DNA from: Ectocarpus siliculosus
Lineage: Eukaryota; Sar; Phaeophyceae; Ectocarpales; Ectocarpaceae
Length of the DNA: 64,000 nucleotides
Direction of reading: 5' to 3'
Assembly (NCBI GenBank): GCA_000310025.1
Contig: FN649731.1
Coordinates: forward strand, 721,836-785,835
In this document: positions 45,458 through 56,900 of the stretch, one piece after another
How positions within the stretch are numbered: the stretch's first letter is position 1
How the letters are laid out: each line of letters opens with the position of its first letter
Position numbers and translations under genes: made by a program
Notes under the pieces: model-generated
Told to the model about the DNA's origin: nothing
The model's input: only the letters and a program-made list of their open reading frames with translations
The model's database searches: none

Positions 45458-48400
45458 GTTCTCTCACCTTCACCCTCGTCATGGCTCCTGGCGTAGAGAC
45501 CTCGATCTTATCGATGAAACGCCCTGGGCAAATCATCGAACAGAGAAAAGAAGAAAAAAAAACGTGAACTCCCTAGTTACCAGAAAGGGTCACAGCAGCT
45601 TTGCAACAGAACCAGAATACTAGGTGGTGGTGCTGGTGGTGAGTTACGTACAGGGAGTCAAATATGGGGGGGGGGGGAAGAACAGCAATCGCATGTAGTG
45701 GCCATGGGGAGAGTCGTGGCAGTCGAGCCACGGCCTTGAAAGGTCCTGTTTCGTTCTACAGCAGTAGCAGTGCAGAGTGGTCGTCCGTGTTCGGATGATT
45801 GTATTGTGGCCTCGAAAAAGTCTTGCGCCGTCAATGCATACAGTAGTGCAGGAACCAAGAGAGATGGGCGTCGTCGTGCATAGCCCCTTCTGATTCACGC
45901 CGCCGTCTTACGTGCGGTGAGCAACACCGGCTTCCTCTGCGAGTGCTGCTACTGCTACATACCACCGACGCTACCGTACACTACGAAAGCCACCTTGCGC
46001 GCTGGTGTCACGCCTCGCCCCCGTGCGGTGTCCCTTCCCTCGTACCGCCCCCTGCAACCCTGCAATTGTCAAATTTCACCTCTTCTCTTCCGTCTCGCTT
46101 TGCACCACACCACAATCCTGCTGCCGCTAGCTGTACATACAGATTGCGCCTTGACTACGAGACAAGACATCCATGCTGCTTTTTGACTCGAAGCAGAGCA
46201 GATCACCACCACGTTTAACTCTACCAAGCTCCAGTCCAGCCAAACCGCCCCCGCCCCCCCCCCCCCCCCGTTTGCAATCGAGGTTGGGTTCTCGTCGCTT
46301 GGCAACGACCGTTGTAAAACAAGCCGTCGCCCCCGGTGTTCGCCATTGGGGTTGGGTTTTCGTCGCTTGGCAACGACGTTGTAAAACAAGCCCCGCCCTC
46401 GGTGTTTTGCCATCGGGATTGGGTTTTCGTCGCTAGGCAACGACGTTGTAAAACAAGCCAATTCACTTCGTGGAACTCGGCAACCAGGTAACCGGGTTTT
46501 TTTTACCCGTTTTTTTTTTGCGGTAACCATGAATGGTGGTCGAGTAGATCATGTTGTGCGGGGTGGAGAACCCTCACTCCGCGCAAGGGGGATAATCGCA
46601 CCACATTTTGTGTTAAAAATGGTCAAGCACCCTCGAGGCAGTTTCACAGTGCTTACAGCTGTGTCTGGAAGTGAAAACACCAGAAAATAAACTAAGTCAC
46701 ACACAGCTGTCATCCGTACGCAAGGAAGCAAGCACAAGATGCCAAACACCCTTAGCAGGATGCAGCGCACCCTTCATGCGACTCGCCGAATACATCACGG
46801 TGCTTCGCGCTTGGTGATGTGAGAGCCTGGTCCGGTGAGAACCCGGCGTGCTCCGTCCCGGCTTTGTAGGGATGCGAGGTCAATGGTCTAACGACTACGG
46901 CATGCACGACTATGAGAACACCCCCGCCCCCCTCTCCATCGAAAACACGCCCCCAGAGGTTTTCCAAAGAAACATGACAAACCAAACCAGACAAACGCAA
47001 AACACAAGCAAAGGCGTTCGTTCGATACACCACACTCTTACCGGCTAGCCAGGAGATCGCCACCACCATCGCCGACAGCATGAAGGGCAGCTGCAGGTTC
47101 CACAGGACAACGGTCGGGGTCAACAATCCGTGGGGGGGGGGGGGGTTAGCGCCAATTACAAGGTGAAGGGTGGCAGATGATATCGGGGCGTTGTTCTGAA
47201 GCAGGGCAACTGGAACAAGTCGTTAACAATGCTGTTGTGTAAAAGTACCATTTCGATGTCTTTACTGTACTGCTTTGGTTCGGCTTTCTCTTGCGGCAGT
47301 GGATGCTTTCTCACACTTCCTTCTGAGGGGCTCACGGGGGGATCGTCGGTCGGCATAGTATCGCCACGATTGGACCTCGTCAGACAATCCGGGGCTCATG
47401 TCGTGAAAATTAGGTCGCGGGGACTGGCTCTATTTCCCGGGGATGCCTTCGGCAAATAGACATCCCGAACAACCCAGATGCTGGAACCCATGAACCGGGG
47501 TATATACGCCATTGTTGGCGACTTGCTTGCGGTCGCCAGTCCAACCGTTCTTGGGTTGTAGTTGGAAGTAGACACGAAATCAAAGAAACTAGCAGGTTTC
47601 CAGCCCTCAGGCCACATACACCACGACGCTAGGCCTAACCAGGTCTAGCCTACTCCTGAATCCTGAACCCTAAACCACACCCCAAGCTTGGTTGGTGTGC
47701 AGTGGGTGTAGGTCTTGATCGCTGTGCCCAAATATGTACTGGAACGCGCTGCGCGCTCGCGCTCGCTAACGCTGGCGTGAATACCCCTCGCGGGAGCCCA
47801 CGAGACTTCCCAGACTGCCCACGAGACTTCCCAACCAAGAGAGGTGTCATTGAAACTGCCGAGGTGTGTGGGGGAAAATGCTGTGGGCGGTTCTGCGTAC
47901 ACACAATCCCAGCAGTGGTGTCATTCGCGTGCACATATGCATACATTCGCAGAAATAGAGCTCGCACCAAGGGCACCAGTTGTGGACAAAATGCTGGCCT
48001 AGAGGAAACTCGAGGTTAGAAGCTCTTTGTTCAAAACCACTACGATGGTACTTCGAAGCATGTGCTTCAGAGAAGCGTTCTCGGCACCAAGACATACAGG
48101 GGTTTCAGCTTCGCGCACCAAGACACAAAACACGCGGGCCTCCCCGCTCTACTCGCCTCGTCGGGCCAAGCCAGCGTCTACGAGCGATAGATAGCACAGC
48201 AGGAGGAAAAGCGAGACGAGCAGCAGCTGGGGATGTTTGAGCCCCTCCGGTACCAGCCATGAAGACCCCCCCCCCCCCCCCAACACAATCATAACCGCCG
48301 GTCAAGAGCGGGAGCCACTCGCCGGCGCAACTATTGCGAAGATTCCACCGACCACTTGGCGGCGCTACAATATCGACGCATTGCTTGCATGTAGAGCACG

Positions 48401-49971
48401 GGTAGGGATAGGTGGTAGGAGCCAGCCAGGTCGTCGTGAGGCAATCACGACGTGTTTCCAGAAATACCTTGTGTACAATATCTACTCATAGCGCTACTCG
48501 ACTACTGCTGCGGGTGTGTGATCGCAAGGCTAACTTGATAATATTATCCCACTGAGCGTGGGAGATGCAAAATCAGCGGCGGGGGCGGCGGCGGCGGCGA
48601 TGGCGGCGACACCCTCTCCCCGGAGACCACAAGACACCAAACGATGGCTGCACGAACTTAGATAAATCTACACGGAAATTATCCACCCTCAACTGCGTAC
48701 CAATCATCAAGTTTATGACGTTACGGGGATGATGCTTCTATGTATACTCTGTACGCACGCGTGGTCGTTGTGCAGAAAAAACGCGCTAATATATATTGGT
48801 GTGAGGCGTTTTCTTTCCGACAACAAAGACATCGTGCCGCGCGACTGCGTAGATGACGTGATGGTAAGTACGTACCATATACCAAGGGTCTTGTTGTGTA
48901 GCGGTTCAAAGCAGTGGTCAAGTGTCCATCCCCTCAGATCATAGGAAATCTTGGAGCGGACTACCCGCCGGCTGCTATGCAAGTATTCCATATAGCGCAC
49001 ATGAGCGAGCGGAACGCGGGAATCCACCCCCTTTTGACAATAATACGTATGTGCAGCATCAGTTTGGTACTCTCAGATCCGGAGCCCCGGGGGCGGCGGC
49101 CAGTGCCACACGCCTGCCCCAGGCTTTTCGACGCATCGAGACCACAGTAGCAGCAGCAGTTACCAACACCAAACAAGAGAAAGAGTCGCTGCAGTACACA
49201 GCATTTGGACGTTTGTCAAGAAAGTTTCGGAAAATGCGGGTGGTGTGTGCACATCACCCAGGCTGATAAATATGATACTGCGCGTGTGTTCGCGTTTTCG
49301 GGCACAACCGCCGTTCTTTCATAGAGAGGGAGAGGGAAAGGTGGGGAAAATGTCGACAAAATTCGGAGAAAAGCATGTGGAAGGACTACTTCGCTAAAAC
49401 TGGCCAGGCAGGGAGGACGAGTAAGGCGTGCTAACGCTACACCAACGTTCAAGGAGCGCGATGGTTTGGCCTCAACTCAAGGGTTTTAGACGTTTTGGGC
49501 AGAGGCTCTCACATGGGTGCTGCTGCTGCTGCTGCTGCTGCTGCTGTGCGTTTTCTATGTTCATGGAGGAGCAGAGGATGATACGTACATCGGCAGGTAA
49601 ATGGTTTGAAAATGCTGCCTCTCTTTTTTTGCGCACATCTACATACAGCGGCAGCTCTTTGGGCATTGCCTACAAGTGTCTTGCATCCAAAAGACACGGC
49701 CTTCTCGCCCATGCCGCGTCTGCTCGCCCCCTCAAACATATCGAGGATCTACGAGAGAAGAATTTTCAACTCAAAAAGCGTGAGCAACGTGCATACGTTA
49801 GCGAGAGCGAGAGGAGAGAGAGACACAGAAAAGAAGGCGAGCTAAAAAGAGAAGGGCAACGCCAACGCTGGCACTCACCACTTTTGAGAACAGGCTCTCG
49901 GCTCCTGGCCCGTACGGGAAGGTCGGGTAGTTCTGAATGGTGCAATCTATCTCGCATGGCTCAGTCGTCAT
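42187..49971 (-). CDS. Probable membrane protein with long low-complexity tail
   Basis: Well-supported minus-strand exons are 45523-45468, 45197-44980, 44620-44236, 44064-43805, 43035-42948 and 42456-42187 (TGA). They join in consistent phase and give a tail of about 425 residues rich in Ser, Gly, Ala, Tyr and Pro (SVYSHFSQSVFSQSAYGPS, then poly-Ala). Upstream, an exon near 47126-47049 encodes a membrane segment (FMLSAMVVAISWLAG) whose donor phase fits 45523. Another hydrophobic exon near 48251-48158 encodes LLLVSLFLLLCYLSLVDAG. A likely first exon at 49971-49879 starts MTTEPCEIDCTIQNYPTF. Links between the upstream exons are unsettled: no AG acceptor is visible before 47126, where a poly-C run sits, and exons may be missing. 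I do not recognise the family. The tail is probably disordered and cytosolic. Confidence 0.55.
46270..46459. repeat. Three-unit minisatellite, about 67 bp per unit
   Basis: Units starting at about 46283, 46351 and 46417 share ttgggttttcgtcgct, then ggcaacgacgttgtaaaac, then aagcc. They lie in an intron of the minus-strand membrane-protein gene, next to a poly-C tract. Confidence 0.85.
47796..47837. repeat. Two-copy 21-bp tandem repeat
   Basis: gcccacgagacttcccagact is followed directly by gcccacgagacttcccaacca. Intronic or intergenic; no function is visible. Confidence 0.85.
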
Positions 49972-50921
49972 GGGTGCCTCGTGCCCTGAGTCCCTCTCTC
50001 CCGCCGCTGCAGGCCTCCGAACGCGAGAGGGGGGCGGCTGGACGCCTCTCCCTCTTTTAGCCCCGCCCCTTCGAATCGACCCTGTTCTGCGTTGCGACGC
50101 CCTCTCTCAATAATCCACAAAGCGCTCTCTTTTGGTCTCCGCCAAAAGAATTTCCTCACCAGCTGCACCTTCCTCCCTCTCCCGTTTGGCTTAGCGATGG
50201 CGAGTCTCTTGAATCAACCAACTCTAACCACCAGAACACCAGTAAAGCTTCCCTCTCCCCTCCGCTCTCTCTCGCTAGAGATAACCCTAGGCCCAGGGTA
50301 AACAAAGGGTTATCTCTCTAAATTCTAGTCAGATGGTCCCCGGCTTTTGAAAATGACCATCCGCCACGTTCTTCCGAGCCGTTGAGAGAGAGAGAGAGAG
50401 AGAGCCAATTTTCGTCCTACAACGCTCCACACCAAGAGGCGAAACGCCAAACCGCAGCGCAGCGATACACCCTCGACTTCCGCTTTCCGTCTCCCTAAGG
50501 CTGCCCGCTCCTGTTGCGCTCCTTGGGTACGAGGACTAACTGCCCCCTTGCCGTCCGTCTGTATGGTGCGGGTATTGTGGGTGTTTTTTCACTCACCATG
50601 CCAACATTTTTTTTCTTCTGTTTTTTCACTCCCCGATCCTCAACCGCCTCCTAGAGGGTTTCACTATCAAGGCGGGGGGGGGTACGTGAAAAACACTGCC
50701 TGCTTGTAGAGACAGCCCACCTTTTTCTTCTTCTCTTGTGTCCATCATCATCCACAGTTTGCCGTGTGTAGAACACACAAGGAAGACCTTGGTTAGCCCA
50801 CAACTGTTGAGCACGCGAAGGGATTGCATGCTCGCCGCGTGCGACCTCGGTGAAATTGTGAAACTCTGTCCGCCGTGCGTCGACGCCAGAGAAGAGGGCG
50901 AAAGCGCAGCAGCACGCCGCC
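49972..50921. promoter_or_regulatory. Probable shared promoter of two divergent genes
   Basis: This 950-bp gap separates the likely minus-strand start at 49971 from the ATG of the OSCA-like gene at 50922. It is CT-rich with a short (GA)n near 50385. It contains a perfect 11-bp hairpin at 50278-50316. No TATA box was identified with confidence. Bidirectional promoter function is inferred from the arrangement. Confidence 0.4.
50278..50316. repeat. Perfect 11-bp stem hairpin
   Basis: gagataaccct (50278-50288) and agggttatctc (50306-50316) are exact inverted copies around a 17-bp loop. Flanking ctag and attctag may extend it imperfectly. It could be a solo MITE or a regulatory palindrome. Confidence 0.75.
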
Positions 50922-53900
50922 ATGAGCGCCGCTGTGTGGGACGCGGAAAAGGGAGGAGCGACTGCTGCCGTAGCAGCAGCAGCAGCAGCAGAAGGTTCGG
51001 CGGAGAACTGGGAGCCGGCGTCGCAGGCTGGGATCGGCGGCGGCGTCGACTCGGCGGGAGGCTCGGGCTATCCCGAGACGAAGGACAACGGCGAGGATGC
51101 CGCCGCGAACCTTTTCGGGAACGATATTCCGGACGAGGACGGGGGGACGGGCGGCGACGGCCCTGCTATCGTGATAGCTTCCATCCCCCCGGCGGCGGCC
51201 GACGGGGTCGTCGGCAGGGGCGGCGGGCTCGGCACCCGGGGCTCGGCGGCCGGCACCGCCTTTGCCTCGGGAACGAGCACGCTGACGAAGCGCCGGAACT
51301 CCATGGCCTTCGAGATCGCCCGGGTGGAGCGGGCCGGCAAGGCCGTGCTTGCGAACCCCGAGAAGGCCAAGCGGGCCTGGGAGCTGTCCCGGCCGCGCTT
51401 CGTTGAGGAGAGCTCGGTCCACGGGCCGGCGATGGGAGGGAGCGGCGGCGGGGGAGGGGGAAGGGAGGGGAAAACGAGGGCGCGCTTGCCCCCCGGGCAG
51501 GAGAACAGGAACGCGGTGCCCTACGGCGTGTGGAGCACGAGCTGGGCGCAGATGGGCGACTTCGGGCTCGACGTGGGCATGTATTTCGTGACCCTCGCCC
51601 AGCTTGTCGGGGCCGTGCTCGTGTACGCGGCGCTCTGCGTCGTGGCCATGGTCCACTTCTCTAGCGAGAACTACTCTGGGCAGCAGGTGATGATTGTGAT
51701 TTTTTTTCTCCAGTGTCTGCCTTGCCCACCTCTTCTCGTATTCAGCCCATATTCCGCTGCTACGGGTTTTTGCATTGCGGTGTGGGTGTCGCAAGGTGTT
51801 TCGTGTGGGCGTCCACACTACATGCTGTCGAGTGCTTTCCAAATTCCAAACAAGTCAGATTGCCGGTTCCTATTTTGAGGGTATGTTAGCCTGTGACCAC
51901 GGGAATCGACCGCGTCGAGTGTTGGATCAGTACGGACATACGAAGGTACTGGGTAGAGAGAGATCGGAACGGTTTGTAATGTGAAGACAGCAACAACAAC
52001 AACAGCAACAACAAATTTATCTCCAGTACGCCTGTGGTGCGAAAGTGTCGTGTTGCTCCGCCTGCTGCATGTCGCCGGTGGTGGCCACGCCTGCCGTCGG
52101 CCTCCTCTGAACCAAAGGACCGCCGTGCCACTGCTGCTTGTTTTCAGCATCCGCCTGCCGAAAGCTACCGCGAAGGTTGAGGCTCTTGAACAGGACGACG
52201 CCCCAGCGTACTATTGTGCTTGATGGCGTTCGAAGGCTGTTACAGCAGTACAGCGTGTATGTAGGATGTAGTACGGAACGCACGACAGATGGCCAAAACC
52301 CCCGCATTTTCCTCGCCGCCTTGTGCGTGTGGTTTTGCCTCTTCATTACAAGCACACAGCGATCGCGAGGAAAAATCCCCATCATCCCGTCATTCTCCAC
52401 ACCCTCCCTCCCTGCATTGACACACGGCCACTTGTCAAAAGATCCCTATGTATAGGTTGACAGGTGGACATGGGTACGTGCACTGGATGCCCTGGGCTAG
52501 CTGCCTCGTCCATCGTCTTGACTGACGTGATTCCCTTTTTGCAGGCTACGTACTGGTTTTAATGTGGTCGGATTTTTTTTTTTTCAATTTCCGATCTCCA
52601 GTGCGCGATGTGATATGATATCGTACCTCATCACCAGCACTGGGGCGGGCATTTGCTGTGTTCTACGTAATTTACATGCTTTACTACTCTGGTCGCCATG
52701 AAATTAAAGGCAAACACCGCCCGAGGAAGAAAAGGAAAAGAATTCCTCTCCCCCGGCTGGTGCTAAACCATACTACCAACAACCCGAATGTGTAGGCCAG
52801 GTGCTAAGAATCGTTGGATGGAAAAATCAAAAGGAGTACCAGTATCAAAGAACACCCAGAAAAACACTTCCGTTTTTCTTCTCTGTCGCGGACTGCTTGC
52901 CTCGCTCATGTTGGTGGGTGGGCTGGTGTTGCCTTGTGTCTGCCGAGCTCTGCCCAACGGGTGTGTAAGTGGGGTCACAAGTGAATTAGCAGCAAATGGG
53001 CGATTATTTCCCTTTGCCCCTATTGTTGTCGGTCCCTGTCCCTGCTACAGGTGCGTGCATCTTTCTTCGTTCTACTTGTTTAAAAACGCAACGGATTCCA
53101 TGTGTACGTAGTACACCGACAGCACCACGTAAAAAGTGTCATGCATGGCTACGATTCCCCTGTGGGTTGCGGGCTCACCAAGACAGCAGTTCGGTGGCCG
53201 TCTTGTGTGTGTCTTGAGTATGTATGTACCACATGGTTTGAGGACGTTCACGAGTTCCCGAGAGATGCCGCAGTAATGGTCGGCCTTCGCAACTCCACCC
53301 CACCCTCCGAGACCACGGCCGGTGTTCGCATGCGTCAATTTTGAGTTTTGAATGTTGTACTGCTGTAGAGAGTTGCCGCAGTCGTCCTTTCCCCCCCCCC
53401 CCCTCTCACTAAAGAAAAACGGCAAGTACGGGAAAAAAGAAACACGGCAAGCACGGACACGCGTTTCAGCGTTTCAGCGGTTTTGTTACCCTCGGGCTCC
53501 TGTTCGCGGTAGTTCAACATGTGATGCTCGTGTACAACATCGGTCTTTTCTCGCCAGCACACGAACGTTACGACGACAGGATCATCCCTCTGGTGCTGTT
53601 GACATTCAAAGACAGCAGTACACAGCAGCGCACTTTGTTTGTGTGTGTGTATGGATGCATATTCAACAATGGTGGTTCCATCCTCGCAAGCTGTGGACGT
53701 ACAAGCCTCTGGTGCGAGACCAGACCCTGACGCCCTGCTTAAGTTTGCTGTGGACTCAATATGTAGGAGAAATGAGGGGTTTCTCACGCGTCCTCTTGTT
53801 GGTTTACACCCGGGGGGACCTGTCACTTAAAAATAGTGTGAGGCGGTCCACCCGAAGTGGCATGCAAAGCATACATACGTAATGTCTTTCACGTAATGGA

Positions 53901-56900
53901 GGAGCTCTTTGAAATAGTGTTGACATGATTTTGCCACCAACTCCCCGAAAGTATTCTCAGCACCTCTTTCTGGATCAATCGAGAAGCGTCCGCTCGATTG
54001 GCGAGAATACGCCAAGGGTTCGACGTTTCAAAATGCTAGGCATCAGACAAGGTTACCTCGGGTAAATCCGTATTTTGGGGGGCGGGGAGACTATTAATAA
54101 ACGCACGAAGAGACAGCTCAAGCTTCCAGTTGAACTCTTATCCCCGATTATTTTCGGTCATTTACCGCCAATTCGTGTTCAAAAACTCGATTGTTGTTTG
54201 AGGCTTCCCGCTCCTTGTGTGTGGGAACAAGTCGCGTCTCAAGCACCACATAAGCTTCTAGGCGAACGTATTGTTGTCTCGAGTGCGTTTTTTTTTTTCT
54301 GAAGAGTCCAAGTTTGTGGGCATTTGCGACACCTGAAACGTGGCCTGCTGAGCTCTAGCAAGAAATAGGGAACGATTTGTAAAGGAAGGCGAGCCTACCC
54401 TTCCCCCTTCGTAACACGCTCTCTGCTGCTAAGCATGGAATCATTTGGGGTGGAGGGGCGGGGTGGTGTCGGCTGTCTTGCGTGTACCCCACTGCTGCTG
54501 GGTTACACGTATGTACACCTATCCTCCGTTTTGTCGAGGGGCCGCAGCAGTAGTGCACGTGACGAAGTCACGCACAGCTGTTTCGAAGCGCTGGAACTAT
54601 TTTCTCTTGTATTTCGTTGGTGCATCGCGAGTCAAGCACGGAACTACTGCCTTGTCGTAAACTGACGTCCCAAAGCATTAGTGTGAACGTTTTCTTGCAG
54701 CAAGTGCTTGGCGCACCTCGCACTGACAGCAATGCATGCTCTGGGTGGAAACGACTGCCCTTGTTGTTGGCGCATTTATTCGCGAAGCTCGTCGTTCCGG
54801 ACACCATTCGTTCGGAGAAGCCGGAGCCGCCGGTGTTGACAGCGGTGTTCCGTTAATGTTTAATGTCGCGTCTGGTTTCCGCTGTCACTCGAGGTTGAAG
54901 TACTTTTCGGGTGCCTGGCGCTGCCGCTGCGTGCACTTTGTGTATTGAGCTCTCGTGGGCCCCTCCGGCGCTGGTCCCGTGCATGCCGCGCTTCAATTTT
55001 CTTGTGTCCTGGTTGCTCATGACACAGATCACGCGCCCTGCGCTGAGGTGGTACGAATAGGTTTTTTGCTGTTGCGCACCGGTCGTGTTTTGCTACCCGT
55101 GCGGTGCACTATGATAATATTCCGGCACTTAATGCTGCTGTCTGGCTATTGTGCGCAAAGATCGGAGAGACTTGACTTTTGAATCCCGTCCTAATTCGCA
55201 ACCCCGCTACACCTTCCGTCCGTCGCCAGCACCTCTGCTGCCGCAACCGTACCTATCGCGTACGTACCGAAGCCCTCCCCCTCCCCCCCCCCTTTTTGCT
55301 GCACCCGCTGACAGGCGGGAGTGCGGGCCGACCTCAGGGGCTCCGCGGTTTGCACGGCCTCTAAGGAGGTGCTGGCCTTCCCGCGGGATAGCTGGGACTT
55401 TAGAGACACGTTCGACAGGAACGACTGCCCCCTCGACTCCAAGCAGGGCTACGCCGACATGGCGGGCGTGCTGCTGCTGTTCATGCTGCTGCTGCTCCTG
55501 GGGAAGGCGCAGGAGAAGGCCGCCGAGTACACCGCGACACAGGTTAGACATAATTTGTTGTGTTGTACGTTTGTTTTTTCATGGCTTTGTATCAGCGCTC
55601 ACAGCAGCTCATACAGCGGCTGTTCATTTACAGGCTAACCGGCTGTATCTATCTAGTAGGATTGGCAGGGAGCGGGGCAGGTGTCGGTGGCATTGACGGT
55701 GGCATCTTGTACATGGCTGACAACGGAGATCGTAGTAGCGTCGCTTGGCAGCGCGAAGGCGCTCTCGCGTGTGCGTGTGTGTGCAGCGCCGGCGCTATGC
55801 GCGCATCTCTTGAGCAATGGGATGTTTTGCAATTGTTGGCTTGGTTGCTGGTTGGTCAGGCAACGCCGGTGATGTGCGCATGTCTGTTGAGCGATTGGAT
55901 AGTGCACAGGTTGTGACTTGGGTGCTGGTTGGCCAGATAAAGTCATCGCTGGACCCTGCTCGCTCTTGAAACCAAACGCTTGTATGTATCGCGGGGAGGG
56001 GGAGGGGAGTTGCGCTACATGGCCGCGGATCGTATCGCTCGTGAGCAGGGCAGTAGATGTTCTTTGACACCGAAGGCGGCAACAAATAGAGGCGATTAGC
56101 GAGACTCGTTGATAGCAGTCATGTTACCATGAGATAAATACCAGGGTTCCCTTTCGGGAGTTCGGTGACTTGCCTACTGGGGTCGACGCAAGAGGTCATG
56201 GTCAGCTAAAGACGTGCCGAAGCACCACGATGAACCTTGTAGTTGATCCGTAAGAAAAGTATGCTCAGCCGCTTCCTCCTCCTTAGCTACTGCTCGCTAG
56301 TGTTTCTGTCTCTTATCTCTCGCTTCCAAGGAAAAACAACGAGTTCATCTGTTCATCTTCGTCTTCCGCAGACGAATCAGACTTTTTGGGCGAAGTAGGG
56401 AAAAACTCACAACGACAGCAGTGCTTTTCTTCCACGAAACACAACCGAGTCCCTTATCTTCCGGATATCAATCAGGCTTAGTGGCAAACAAGTCACAACT
56501 CATGGCTGTTTTTTCGCGCAGATCCACTCGGCCCAGCCATACACGGTGAAGGTGTCAAGCCCTGACCCCCTTGCGGACGACCCCGAGCGGTGGAGGAGGC
56601 TGTTCGCCCAGTTCGGGCACGTCTCATACGTGACCGTCGCTCGCGGCAACGGCGCGCTGTTGCGGGCGATGGCAAATCGCAGGGCCGTCGGCCGCCGGCT
56701 AGAAAGCAGCACGCCCGATGTCGCGGAGGTGAATTGCTTAGAATCGGGAGTAGTTAGCACAGCACGACCGGCATGCCGTGTGTTTTTGTTTCTTTGTAGA
56801 CAAGTGCTTGGCCCGGTCTCGCGCGGGCTTGTAGAGGACAGATGACGCGAGGCGTGTGTGGAGAGGAAGATATCTCGTGCATGTTGAGGCGCAAAGGTGC

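Noticed and set aside
49428-50060. 210-codon plus-strand reading frame with a poly-Cys run
   Set aside because: The Cys run is a CTG microsatellite, and the rest overlaps a better minus-strand exon at 49879-49971.
50793-51842. 349-codon minus-strand frame opposite the first OSCA exon
   Set aside because: A shadow of GC-rich coding sequence; the plus strand shows the membrane segment and family continuity.
53335-53882. Overlapping frames of 163 and 176 codons on opposite strands
   Set aside because: They fall within the intron 51687-55314 of the OSCA-like gene and show no domain or codon pattern.
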